IMG/VR virus record: IMGVR_UViG_3300047478_000138
Coordinates: 16,770-80,769 of that record
DNA length: 64,000 nucleotides
From: a virus
Reading direction: 5' to 3' (one strand)
A program made the translations under genes and the position numbers. Under the pieces are notes generated by a model. It saw only the letters and a list, made by a program, of their open reading frames with translations. It did no database searches and was not told where the DNA came from. Below, piece after piece: positions 52,865-61,257 of the stretch; the first letter of the stretch is position 1; each line of letters starts with the position of its first letter.

Positions 52865-54304
52865 TTACTGCATGCTGATGTCTGTACAGCCTACGATGTT
52901 CATAGGATTCGCTTCAGGCGTTAAAAAAGTTACAGACAATTGTTTAATTGCTGGATACTTAGTCATTGAAGCGGGTATATCTGAGAAATTGTCACTAAAA
53001 CTGATATATATAGACTTAGCTGGATCAATTTGCTTAGTTGTTAACATATCGTTAATTCTACTGAATACGTGATTATGGGAGGTTCCACCTACGGTGTAAC
53101 GATGAGATAATGCTGCTAAGAAATCTGGATTAGACTTGATGTTAAAATCAGACTTGATAGTGAATTCACGCACAATTTCCGTATCATGGATAAGTACAAT
53201 GAGATTCGTAATACGCTTAGATTGCTTCTCGAAGAGATACAATAATTGCTGAAGACCTTCCGTGGAAACTGATCCAGAATGATCTACTGATAGAATTACT
53301 GAAAGTTTATTGTCCTCATACGAGGTATTTGGTGCTTTGAACTTATGACGATACGTGATGTTCAAGCTAGACCACTGAGATTTGAAGGTGTTAGTCATAT
53401 AGTAAACATCCTTCGAGAACTTGGCTGCAAGTTTCTTGAACCATCCAGTGGATACTTTCTTTGCAGTAAAGAATTGTCCAAAGATTGCTGCTGAACCAGT
53501 TCCGCGAGACATGCTACCCAAATGATTCTCTAGAGTTTCCCCAAGATTTGTTTGAATATACTCATCTGCTGGAATAGATCCATTAATATCTGCTGAGAAA
53601 ATTGAGTTGAAAGTGTGGTCATACACAAAATCATCATCAAATTCCTCTGATTGCTCCTCGTCGTTAGACAGATTCGCAACTACAAGTTTAGCTACAATGT
53701 CCATCTCTGAAAGAGTTGCGTAAGAAATATCATATGCTTGACCTTCGATGATTGTGTTGAACTTATTTGCTAATGGAGATGCTGCAAACAGTTGCTTAAT
53801 AGTCTCGTTAACTGCATAATTACATGCTTGAATGCTGTACTTGTAATGCTGAGTGCTTGCAATAGCTGGGTTGTTGTGCTTGATGATGCTAGACATCATA
53901 CGATAGTGAGTTTGCGTATTCATGCGACGAGTTAGCTTGAGTGCTTCACGCATATACAAATAAGCAAAGAATTCAGGATGCTTGTTGATTGCTTTAGTGA
54001 TTCGCTTGATATGCTTTTCTGAATCATACCAAAATGCAATGATTACTTTTGTGGAGTCATCGTGCTTCAAGTATGCATGAGTGAATTCCTCAAGTGCATT
54101 AAGCTTTTTGCGAGGCTTAGGTTGATTTGTGATGTGACGAAGTTCAATCTGCAATGGTAAAGTTGTGAATAAATTAGCAATCATGCTAGATGTTTTGCTA
54201 AGTCCACAAAGTTGGTTAGTTGATTTCGCTACTTCACTGTAGATGAAGTGAGGGATTTCGTACATAAACTGCTTGTACGTTTCTGTTGATTTGATGTCCT
54301 TCAT
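52865..54304 (-). CDS. VWA-domain protein (N4 gp25-like)
   Basis: The start is set at 54304, where GGAG lies six bases before ATG; the in-frame ATG at 54316 is less well placed. The 479-residue protein is mostly helical in its first 330 residues. It then has a von Willebrand A domain with MIDAS DHSGS near residue 338 and GGTSHNHVF, plus SFSDNFSDIP near the end. Such proteins pair with a MoxR-type AAA+ ATPase and act as a chaperone-like complex. The AAA+ partner lies upstream at 54.9-56.1 kb, with three small genes between. N4-like phages carry the same pair. Confidence 0.8.
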   Translation of the reverse strand: MKDIKSTETYKQFMYEIPHFIYSEVAKSTNQLCGLSKTSSMIANLFTTLPLQIELRHITNQPKPRKKLNALEEFTHAYLKHDDSTKVIIAFWYDSEKHIKRITKAINKHPEFFAYLYMREALKLTRRMNTQTHYRMMSSIIKHNNPAIASTQHYKYSIQACNYAVNETIKQLFAASPLANKFNTIIEGQAYDISYATLSEMDIVAKLVVANLSNDEEQSEEFDDDFVYDHTFNSIFSADINGSIPADEYIQTNLGETLENHLGSMSRGTGSAAIFGQFFTAKKVSTGWFKKLAAKFSKDVYYMTNTFKSQWSSLNITYRHKFKAPNTSYEDNKLSVILSVDHSGSVSTEGLQQLLYLFEKQSKRITNLIVLIHDTEIVREFTIKSDFNIKSNPDFLAALSHRYTVGGTSHNHVFSRINDMLTTKQIDPAKSIYISFSDNFSDIPASMTKYPAIKQLSVTFLTPEANPMNIVGCTDISMQ

Positions 54305-54459
54305 TTTTGTCTCCATAAGGATGTTGTGATTACCAAACCTTCGTCTGGTATGTAAGCACTAGATTGTGCAACTATGTTGATAGTATATCCTGAACTAACC
54401 CAAGTTCTGATTAATTTCTGGGTAGTTGCTGCTGTTTCGGTGATACAGATAAATTCCAT
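54301..54459 (-). CDS. Small hypothetical protein
   Basis: A 52-codon frame has AAGGAATTAAC before the ATG, and its stop overlaps the VWA gene start (ATGA). The product is Thr/Ile-rich with beta character. No family is recognised. Confidence 0.5.
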   Translation of the reverse strand: MEFICITETAATTQKLIRTWVSSGYTINIVAQSSAYIPDEGLVITTSLWRQK

Positions 54460-54468
54460 GTTAATTCC

Positions 54469-54669
54469 TTAAAAATTGGTAATTCCTACGTGCTTAATGA
54501 CTTTTGTAAATGCTTCAATGCGTTTCTCTCTATCAGATATTTCATGCCCGTATAAGAAGTTCATGAGACTATTAAGTTCAACAAATTTAGGCAATATATC
54601 TGCATCGCCATCCTCATAAACAAATAAATTGATAATAGTATCTGGTGAATCTATTGGATAATATTTCAC
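54469..54669 (-). CDS. Hypothetical acidic protein
   Basis: This 66-residue protein lies between the nucleotidyltransferase-like gene and the VWA-domain gene and is acidic at its N-terminus. No motif is seen. Confidence 0.5.
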   Translation of the reverse strand: MKYYPIDSPDTIINLFVYEDGDADILPKFVELNSLMNFLYGHEISDREKRIEAFTKVIKHVGITNF

Positions 54670-54677
54670 AATACGAA

Positions 54678-54950
54678 TTAATGGTCCCCAATTGTATATT
54701 CATCGTATTCAAGACGAGGCACATCCTCAAATTCAGGATATCCATATAAATCCCAATAAGCCTTTCCATCGTCTGTTATAATATGATCCCACTTATCAAA
54801 TTGAGTATCATTTATAATGTCTCCATTCATTAAACGTGCACAATCAGATTCAAGTATTACGATATCCCAATCAGATTCTGCTGTTGAGCAATTAAATGCG
54901 CGAGAACCAGTTAATACACCTACTTGCAATAATTGTTCAAGTTGAGTCAT
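54678..54950 (-). CDS. Small nucleotidyltransferase-like protein
   Basis: This 90-residue protein has LTGSRAFNCSTAESDWDIV. That is the G-S-x-A...S-D-x-D signature of minimal nucleotidyltransferases (MNT type), in which the two Asp bind metal. It lacks the usual third Asp region and ends with an acidic tail. It may modify a small molecule, protein or RNA, and sits between the MoxR ATPase and VWA genes. Confidence 0.6.
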   Translation of the reverse strand: MTQLEQLLQVGVLTGSRAFNCSTAESDWDIVILESDCARLMNGDIINDTQFDKWDHIITDDGKAYWDLYGYPEFEDVPRLEYDEYTIGDH

Positions 54951-54959
54951 GAAGAAGCC

Positions 54960-56141
54960 TTATAATAAGTACTGAGATGCTATTTTCATATAACTGTGGA
55001 TATTCTCAATTGGTTCTACTGATAGTTTATCGAACTTAGCTTTCGAGGTGTTCGGATAATCTGATGCAATCATAGGTTGATGGCTGAGTTTCTTGATAGC
55101 GAACTTAAGTCCGTCAGAAGCTGTGTCCATAGTACGTTGCTTGATGTAGAGTTCGCCAATAACAAATCCAACAAATGCAGATGCTGCGTTAGAATGGTTC
55201 ATAGCAAGTAATTCGAATAAGTACATCGCGTCATCAAGAGTGTGAATAAAGTTGGTGATGTATGAGTAAATAATTGAATCAAGTGGATCTTGCTTGCTAA
55301 GGTCAACTAATGTACGGTTTGCAACTAATTTAGTAAAGTCAATTGCTTGAATATATGCAACATGTGCTTGAAAAGCTTGTGCAGCTGCGGTTGATACTTG
55401 CATATGAGCTACTGCATAAGCAAATCCAATAGGATCCTCATGTAAGCTAAGTTCAGCAGCAATTGCGGTCCAGGCGCGTGGAGTGGCATATCCCTCAATA
55501 CCAGTTGTCTCATCTTCCTGAGTATAATGTGGTTTAGCCTTGAGGAAGGAGGCTACTAAATACTGCAATTGATTACCTCCATTTACTGTAAACCAGTGCT
55601 CAAAATTAAATTGCATTACTAAGATATTTAATCTATTTCGTATAGCACTTGAGATTCCATTAAATCCTGCAAGATCTGAGTTATTCATAGTTCCTAATAT
55701 CGCAACATTGTTTGGTAATCTATAGTTGCCTAATTTTTTATCAAGTAATAATTGATAAAAATAAGATTGTAAATGTGGTGCCATGCCATGAAAATCATCC
55801 AATAACAAAATTGTTGGTTTTTCTTCTGCGGCTGTCCATACAGAAGTTAACATTTCTGGCATGGACCACGTAGTTCCTATAACTTTATCTGTAATACGAA
55901 TAATTAAAGATTTAATAAATCCTGCTAAAGCTGTTTCATTAGGTAATCCACTAAGAAATTCGATTGTTAAGGTGGGACAAGAGAATTCTACAATGTTCAT
56001 ATCTAATTCAGCAGCTAATGCTCTAAGTGAAGAAGATTTTCCAATTCCTGGAGTTCCAGCAATTATTAAAGGGGCAACTGCTTTACTAGAAAGTTGCCCT
56101 TTTATATTATTTGTGATTAAAGTAAGTTCATTATTAGTCAT
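54960..56141 (-). CDS. MoxR-type AAA+ ATPase (N4 gp24-like)
   Basis: This 393-residue protein has Walker A GTPGIGKS (residues 29-36), Walker B TILLLDDFHGM, sensor 1 LGTMNNSDL and an arginine-finger region (GISSAIRNRLN). The overall order is that of MoxR/AAA_5 ATPases, which work with VWA proteins as remodelling chaperones. The VWA partner is three genes downstream. Confidence 0.83.
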   Translation of the reverse strand: MTNNELTLITNNIKGQLSSKAVAPLIIAGTPGIGKSSSLRALAAELDMNIVEFSCPTLTIEFLSGLPNETALAGFIKSLIIRITDKVIGTTWSMPEMLTSVWTAAEEKPTILLLDDFHGMAPHLQSYFYQLLLDKKLGNYRLPNNVAILGTMNNSDLAGFNGISSAIRNRLNILVMQFNFEHWFTVNGGNQLQYLVASFLKAKPHYTQEDETTGIEGYATPRAWTAIAAELSLHEDPIGFAYAVAHMQVSTAAAQAFQAHVAYIQAIDFTKLVANRTLVDLSKQDPLDSIIYSYITNFIHTLDDAMYLFELLAMNHSNAASAFVGFVIGELYIKQRTMDTASDGLKFAIKKLSHQPMIASDYPNTSKAKFDKLSVEPIENIHSYMKIASQYLL

Positions 56142-56200
56142 TAAACAACTCCTAAGTAAGTTTATGGTAAAATTTCTGTAAATAAAGCAATAAAGGATTA

Positions 56201-56371
56201 ATGATGTATAAACAGAAATATGTTAAGGTCACAATAACAATGGACCCGACAATACTTGCAGAGATGAAAGAACACCTAAAACAAGTAAATGATAGTAAAA
56301 CAATGATGCACGTAAGTCAGTCAGACTTCGTTACTGAAGCTGTAAAACAATTACTCAATAAGGATAAGTAA
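56201..56371 (+). CDS. Ribbon-helix-helix protein, likely regulator of the downstream endonuclease
   Basis: A 56-codon frame on the + strand starts MMYKQKYVKVTITMDPTIL and continues with two helices (LAEMKEHLKQV, SDFVTEAVKQLL). This is the strand-helix-helix pattern of CopG/Arc repressors. AAAGGATTA precedes the ATG. Its stop overlaps the GIY-YIG gene start (TAATG), so the two form a unit inserted against the leftward operons. Self-regulation of the endonuclease is a reasonable inference. Confidence 0.7.
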   Translation: MMYKQKYVKVTITMDPTILAEMKEHLKQVNDSKTMMHVSQSDFVTEAVKQLLNKDK

Positions 56372-57240
56372 TGAAACTGTTACAAGACTTAGGCTTATTA
56401 GAATATGGCAGTAAAGGTAAGAGAATGACTTATGGTATTTATGAGTGTCCTATATGTTATAAGGGATTTAAATGTGCTACATCCCGTATTAAAAAAGGAG
56501 TTATTGCACAATGCAGAACTTGTGCAGATAATTCAAAAATACAAAAATCAAGAAAAGAGTTTAGTATAAAAGCTAGTAAAATACACAATAATAAATATGA
56601 TTATTCATTAGTTAATTATACAGATGCTAGTACTAAAGTACAAATAGTATGTGGTATTCATGGAGTGTTTGAACAAACTCCACACAATCATTTAAAAGGT
56701 ACCACTTGTCCGGAATGTGCTAAAGAGCAAACTTCATTAATTTTATCTTTACAAGCAAAAATTGAATTTAATGAAAGAGCTACAATTATTCATAATGGAT
56801 TGTATGATTATAGTTTAGTAGAGTATGTTAATAATTGGACAAAAGTTAAAATAACTTGTCCGATTCATGGAACATTTCATCAAAGACCTACTAATCATTT
56901 ACAAGGTTGTGGTTGTCCAAGTTGTGCCGTTACTGGATTTGATATTAATAAACCAGCATATCTGTATTACTTAAAAATAACAACTGATGCAAATCAAGTT
57001 TTGTATAAAATTGGTATAACAAATAGAACTGTTGAAGCAAGGTTTAACTTAAATGATTTAAGTAAGATTGAAATAGTTAAACAGAAATTATATGATATAG
57101 GTCAAGATGCTTATGATTGGGAACAGAAATTACTCAAGATGTATAAGCAATATCAATACAAAGGCCCAGATATATTAAGTTCTGGTAATACTGAGCTATT
57201 TACTAAAGATGTAATTGCTATATATTATGCGGATAATTAA
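56371..57240 (+). CDS. GIY-YIG endonuclease with zinc-ribbon repeats
   Basis: This 289-residue protein begins with a CPICYKG...CRTC zinc-ribbon, then two repeats of about 65 residues (NKYDYSLVNYTDASTKV, LYDYSLVEYVNNWTKV), each ending in C-x-x-H/C patterns. The GIY-YIG nuclease is C-terminal: YLYYLKI...YKIGITNRTVEARF, and DWEQKLL with the catalytic Glu. The first 45 residues resemble the start of the HNH protein at 31 kb. It is a mobile endonuclease of homing type. Confidence 0.82.
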   Translation: MKLLQDLGLLEYGSKGKRMTYGIYECPICYKGFKCATSRIKKGVIAQCRTCADNSKIQKSRKEFSIKASKIHNNKYDYSLVNYTDASTKVQIVCGIHGVFEQTPHNHLKGTTCPECAKEQTSLILSLQAKIEFNERATIIHNGLYDYSLVEYVNNWTKVKITCPIHGTFHQRPTNHLQGCGCPSCAVTGFDINKPAYLYYLKITTDANQVLYKIGITNRTVEARFNLNDLSKIEIVKQKLYDIGQDAYDWEQKLLKMYKQYQYKGPDILSSGNTELFTKDVIAIYYADN

Positions 57241-57298
57241 TTATAAAATGATTGTGATTTCTTTAGAGTTCATGTATTTCCTTTAATGTTGTTGAGAG

Positions 57299-57568
57299 TT
57301 ATTTAGTGCAAAATTTATTGCAGTAGACTATAGTTACTTCAGATTGTCTGTCAGATCGTGTGTAACATGTGTATTTGCCCCAGATATCATTTCCAGATGA
57401 AACATTTCGGAATTCCTTAAGATTCAATGTTTCTTTGAATATGATTCCGGTTGTTGCGGTTGCAGAACTAGTTTGTACATATTTACCAGCATAAATATAC
57501 TGAACGAATAAGTAAAGAAATCCTATTGCTACTGCTAATAAGCCAATGATAATTGAAAAGAATTTCAT
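57299..57568 (-). CDS. Membrane-anchored small protein with Cys pairs
   Basis: This 89-residue protein has one N-terminal hydrophobic helix (residues 3-22) and a polar exported-looking part with three Cys at the end (CYTRS...CNKFC). It is coupled by TAATG to the small membrane gene before it. Confidence 0.55.
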   Translation of the reverse strand: MKFFSIIIGLLAVAIGFLYLFVQYIYAGKYVQTSSATATTGIIFKETLNLKEFRNVSSGNDIWGKYTCYTRSDRQSEVTIVYCNKFCTK

Positions 57569-57654
57569 TATTTATCCTTTTTCATAAATTTAAGAGTTGC
57601 CCATACGATTGTAGTTGCGGCGAGTGCTAGAATTATTCCGATGATATATGCCAT
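57568..57654 (-). CDS. 28-residue membrane peptide
   Basis: An ATG with AAGGAAATC upstream opens 28 codons: a hydrophobic helix (residues 2-22) ending in KKDK. The stop overlaps the next start (TAATG). It is probably a small membrane protein expressed with its neighbour. Confidence 0.5.
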   Translation of the reverse strand: MAYIIGIILALAATTIVWATLKFMKKDK

Positions 57655-58465
57655 TTGATTTCCTTGTGAAGTTTAATAATTAAAATAAATGAGGTCATAA
57701 GACTCCAAAGAACATACAGCAGAACTAGGATGAAATATTTGTATAGTACTCTCTACTATACACAAAGTTCGTTTGTATGCTCATTGGAATGTTATATGGT
57801 GTCGAGGGTTGGCTTTCTGACCAACTAATTACAAGCAGACGCGTTCTGACAATGTATATTTTGAAGTGAACTTCCCAAGACATATTAATTTGATGATGGA
57901 CTCAGGATTTGAACCTGAACACTTACCATATTCGGAGTAATTAATTCCTAGTAGGAGTCGAACCTACAGAACCCGTATTTTTATACAGGAGCGTTTACCT
58001 TTTTCGCCAGACCATCGTATGTTATATAGTAGCCCTAGGACTTACACCTAGGGATTTGATACCAATTCATATGTTATTATAATTAAAAATGCATCTATTC
58101 AGAATAATTATAAAGGTTGGACACTGGAGTGTCTTTTACCAGGTAACCCATGGTTGATTCCACCACTACTATTTAACTTGGAAAGGTAAACTAAAACCTC
58201 TTACAAGTAACATCAAAAGTTAAACTACAGATTAAGCACTGTAGTACTGCTACGTATTCAAAGCGTACGAATACTAACGATAGTTTTAACGACCTTCTAC
58301 TATACGTGTATAAACGGAGTATCTTTTGCTACTCATACAATTGCGAGAGCTCATCCTCGGCTGTACTGGTCTTACATGAAGGAAAACATGACTAAACACT
58401 CAATGCCAGTTAACCTAAAGCTGGTCTAGTAAATCTGAAAAATTATATCTGTAGTGATTGCATGA
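57655..58465. ncRNA. Gene-free, hairpin-dense region, possible structured RNA
   Basis: No convincing reading frame crosses these 810 bases. Perfect or near-perfect stems include GTATAGTA/TACTATAC (near 57743), GTTGG/CCAAC (57808-57825), CCCTAGG/CCTAGGG (58033-58053), GACAC/GTGTC (58120-58133), ACTACAG/CTGTAGT (58224-58245), GTATTC/GAATAC (58254-58274), GAGTA/TACTC (58317-58334) and CGAG/CTCG (58344-58359). Many loops are eight bases long. Two classic tRNA T-arm strings lie on the leftward strand at 57.9 kb. It could be a large phage RNA (for example of the GOLLD/ROOL kind) or decayed tRNAs. Confidence 0.5.
57892..58016 (-). tRNA. tRNA-like or decayed tRNA element
   Basis: Leftward, GATGGTC at the 5' end can pair (one mismatch) with GTCCATC at the 3' end, 125 bases apart. 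Between them lie a D-arm-like GCG...CGC and an anticodon-arm-like stem CCTGT...ACGGG. Two T-arms follow (GTAGG-TTCGACT-CCTAC and TCAGG-TTCAAAT-CCTGA). Two T-arms in one element is abnormal, and no clear anticodon can be named. It may be a rearranged or decayed tRNA pair. Confidence 0.3.
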
Positions 58466-58927
58466 TTAAATATACTTGCCAAGCATGAGTCCGAGTTCAC
58501 GCGCAATGTTACTAAGTACTTGTTCTTCTGCATCAGATATAGGAGATTTATCCCCTTTCTTTTTGGATGCATTTGCTACTTCAATTGCAGATATAAGTAC
58601 TCTAGGTGAGTTTTCTGTATCTCCAGCGATTGCTGATACTTTCTTCATGAGGTCGATTTTAGCCATCATGTATGATGCTTCCATTTGATCACAATAGTTG
58701 TCAAATAGACGTACTGGTTCGTTATGGAATTCACGTAATTGTGGACTAGATTTGATGAGTTTGTTGACTTGGTCAACTTCCTCGTTCTGGCATGTACCAT
58801 CTGCATATGCAACTAATACTGCTGAAGCAATTATGGCTTCCATTACTGTTTCTTTATCAGCTGATAATGCTGAACCTGCGATACTTGATGCCGTGCCTTT
58901 AAGGCGTTTCATGATGTTTCCAAACAT
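58466..58927 (-). CDS. TerB-like protein
   Basis: This 153-residue protein is helical with ASAVLVAYADGTCQNEEVDQ near residue 33 and a second EEQVLSNIARELGL near the end. The A-x-A-D-G...E-x-x-x-(V/L) pattern is typical of TerB/DjlA-like domains, which bind metal through acidic residues and are linked to tellurite resistance and phage defence in bacteria. Here it precedes a lipoprotein gene. Its role in the phage is unknown. Confidence 0.6.
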   Translation of the reverse strand: MFGNIMKRLKGTASSIAGSALSADKETVMEAIIASAVLVAYADGTCQNEEVDQVNKLIKSSPQLREFHNEPVRLFDNYCDQMEASYMMAKIDLMKKVSAIAGDTENSPRVLISAIEVANASKKKGDKSPISDAEEQVLSNIARELGLMLGKYI

Positions 58928-58930
58928 TGG

Positions 58931-59437
58931 TTATTTCCTTCTATATGAAGCTTTAGAGCTTGATGATGAGCGACTTGATGACGCACTAGATGAACGGTAA
59001 CTAGCTTTAGCTGGTTCAGGTTTGTATGTAGACGATGTTGATTGAGTACGATAGCTTGCCTTTACAGGCTCAGGTGTATTGGTTGCTACACTTGACTTAG
59101 TCGGAGTTGGTTGACTTGAACTAGAATAGCTAGTTGAGTTTCTAGGATTGCTAGTTGTGGTGCTATAGTTATAATTGCTACCAGAGTTACTATTGGAGCC
59201 GTTGATGGCGTTGCCTACTACGTTACCAATAACTGAACCAATTGCAGCTCCTGCTACAGTTTCTCCGAAGTTAGAGTCAGATTCATTGCTATGGTTCTGT
59301 GAAGGCTGTTGTACTGATTGCTGTGTAGTTGATGGTTGTTGATACTGTTGTGCGGAATTAGCTTGTTGCTCATCTGAAGTGTCTCCACATCCAGTGAATA
59401 GCAGGACTGCTAGTAAGATTAATGTAATATATTTCAT
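58931..59437 (-). CDS. Lipoprotein with glycine zipper and Ser-rich tail
   Basis: This 168-residue protein has a signal peptide ending in a lipobox (LLFTGC), a Gln/Ser-rich linker, a glycine-zipper segment (GETVAGAAIGSVIGNVVGNA, residues about 59-78) and a Ser/Tyr/Lys-rich repetitive tail with repeated KASYR. Such glycine-zipper lipoproteins insert in membranes; phage examples can block superinfection. The ATG follows AAAGGATATAC. Confidence 0.65.
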   Translation of the reverse strand: MKYITLILLAVLLFTGCGDTSDEQQANSAQQYQQPSTTQQSVQQPSQNHSNESDSNFGETVAGAAIGSVIGNVVGNAINGSNSNSGSNYNYSTTTSNPRNSTSYSSSSQPTPTKSSVATNTPEPVKASYRTQSTSSTYKPEPAKASYRSSSASSSRSSSSSKASYRRK

Positions 59438-59446
59438 GTATATCCT

Positions 59447-59905
59447 TTAGTCTGAGCTACAGCTAGATGAACTAGAGCTTGAGTCACAAAAGGATGAATG
59501 TGAACTGCTATATGAGTCATAAGAACTAGAGGGTGATGAATATATATCATAATGAGAACTACTGCTAGCTGCAGACGCAATTTCATTAGAACTAGGGTCA
59601 ACTGTTGTTTCGATAGGTTGATCAGATTCTTCTGGCACATATAATGCTGTAGATAAAATTGCTAATGGTAATACATTATCTGAACCAGTATTAGAATAAT
59701 GATTAATATAGGGCTCTTTTTCAGTTGAATTAAACTTAGATGGCTTTGTAGATATAGTACTTTCAGTTAGTGGTTTAGACTTACCTAATAAAATATCTTT
59801 AAGACGTAATTGTTCTTTCAAATTGACAACTTGTTCTTTGTATTTGTTACATAGAACTTGTTGTTCCTTTAAGATTTTTTCGTGAGTTGTTATTAACATA
59901 AACAT
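59447..59905 (-). CDS. Hypothetical protein with coiled coil and Ser-rich tail
   Basis: The start at 59905 is preferred because longer frames overlap the upstream gene. The first 45 residues form a charged coiled coil (EKILKEQQVLCNKYKEQ). The last 45 residues are almost entirely Ser with Tyr, Asp and Cys. Similar Ser-rich tails occur in small phage proteins of the rIIB neighbourhood. Function unknown. Confidence 0.5.
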   Translation of the reverse strand: MFMLITTHEKILKEQQVLCNKYKEQVVNLKEQLRLKDILLGKSKPLTESTISTKPSKFNSTEKEPYINHYSNTGSDNVLPLAILSTALYVPEESDQPIETTVDPSSNEIASAASSSSHYDIYSSPSSSYDSYSSSHSSFCDSSSSSSSCSSD

Positions 59906-59918
59906 GTCAGTTATTCCT

Positions 59919-60383
59919 TTATAGTTCACTATCAAGTGAAAATTCACCTTCGTTTAGCATACGACATATTTCAGCAGCACACTCTTTTGTCATATACACT
60001 CGTTCAGGGTAGTATGTACTTGTACCCGAGCACCTCCATTCTAACTTCTCACAGTACACGTAGTAATTAGCTGAGTCTGCTACAAATTCAGTTAATCCAT
60101 TTAACTGCTCTGCTAACGCCTCTAACCTATTAGCACGTTTATTGCGTGCTAATGACTGTTCTGCTGCTTGTTGAGATTTACGGTATCTACCATGTTCAAT
60201 ATAGTAATCATATATACCACAAGTTCTTATACTCTCTGAATCAATCATAATACAACTACCATCTTCGTCTAGTTCATATTTCCATTCAAATTTAGATTTA
60301 GCTTGTTTAACTGCTAATGCTTCTTGTTCTGGAGTTAGTTGTATTTCTACATCTACTCCATTAATGTTGATTGTTACTGTCAT
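59919..60383 (-). CDS. Hypothetical protein
   Basis: This 154-residue protein has a short beta-rich start, a helical Arg/Glu-rich middle and a Cys-containing end. It lies next to thyX, separated by one base. No family is recognised. Confidence 0.5.
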   Translation of the reverse strand: MTVTININGVDVEIQLTPEQEALAVKQAKSKFEWKYELDEDGSCIMIDSESIRTCGIYDYYIEHGRYRKSQQAAEQSLARNKRANRLEALAEQLNGLTEFVADSANYYVYCEKLEWRCSGTSTYYPERVYMTKECAAEICRMLNEGEFSLDSEL

Positions 60384-60384
60384 A

Positions 60385-61257
60385 TTAGTCCTTTATATCT
60401 TTACAGATAAGCTTGAGGTATTTACTAGGAGTTGCTAATTTCATTTGTTTAGCAAGTTCTCTGATTAGAAAATATGCAGCTCCTGAGTCTCTAAGTTCAA
60501 AAAAGTTCTTTAGACTGCGTAAATTCATGGTCATAACTAAATCTGTGTACCAATTATCTGTGACGAGATGCTTAAATGGGTCACCCACATTACGCTTAGG
60601 TTTAGACGATTCCAGTACTTTAAACATTGTCTCTGATGTTAACTGTTTCATAGCTCCATTAGTTCGTGCATCTTTTGATAAGACTAATTCCATGAATTGT
60701 TCATAACCTAGTACTTGTAGTTGATTATTTAACTTGGAGAATATATACTCACATTCATGAATGAACCATACAGATTCTTTTGGAAATACAGAAAAGTTAG
60801 GCACTAATTCACGAAATATCAAACGTTCTTGTGGTTTATTATAACTAGCAATAAATGCATTAAGAATAGATTGCATAGTGTATCTAGTGGAACGAACTGT
60901 GTATGATGCAATACGATGGCGTACTAATTCCTGAAGTACTCCGCGAGAAATACCTTTTATAAGATATGTAAGGTTACAGTGTTCTAGTACTGAGTGATGA
61001 TGATGTACCCAAGCTAGTGATGTCAGTAATTCTGATGATTCTATGTTGTTGAGTGCTGATATGCACATAGGAACTTCTACTTCTTGACTACTGTTACAAT
61101 CAATATGAAAGTTTAAATCAGTTATGCATAAATTTTCACTTTTGTTAAAGCTATCGTAGGCAGTCCTACCAGCAAACTCCGATGTGCCAAGTCCACTCTC
61201 TTGAAGTAGATAAACTTGTGGTAATGTGTATTCAATTCCTGCGTTAGTTGTTGTCAT
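60385..61257 (-). CDS. thyX: Flavin-dependent thymidylate synthase
   Basis: This 290-residue protein has the ThyX signature RHRIASYTVRSTRY, together with HHHSVLEHCNLTYLI for flavin and substrate binding and LRSLKNFFELRDS near the end. ThyX makes dTMP from dUMP using FAD, NADPH and methylene-tetrahydrofolate. It complements the two ribonucleotide reductases in the phage dNTP supply. AAGGATTACCT precedes the ATG. Confidence 0.92.
   Translation of the reverse strand: MTTTNAGIEYTLPQVYLLQESGLGTSEFAGRTAYDSFNKSENLCITDLNFHIDCNSSQEVEVPMCISALNNIESSELLTSLAWVHHHHSVLEHCNLTYLIKGISRGVLQELVRHRIASYTVRSTRYTMQSILNAFIASYNKPQERLIFRELVPNFSVFPKESVWFIHECEYIFSKLNNQLQVLGYEQFMELVLSKDARTNGAMKQLTSETMFKVLESSKPKRNVGDPFKHLVTDNWYTDLVMTMNLRSLKNFFELRDSGAAYFLIRELAKQMKLATPSKYLKLICKDIKD

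Noticed and set aside
58100-58450. Further tRNAs with eight-base anticodon loops
   Set aside because: Hairpins with eight-base loops recur, but most lack a U at the position before the anticodon and have no matching D- and T-arms.
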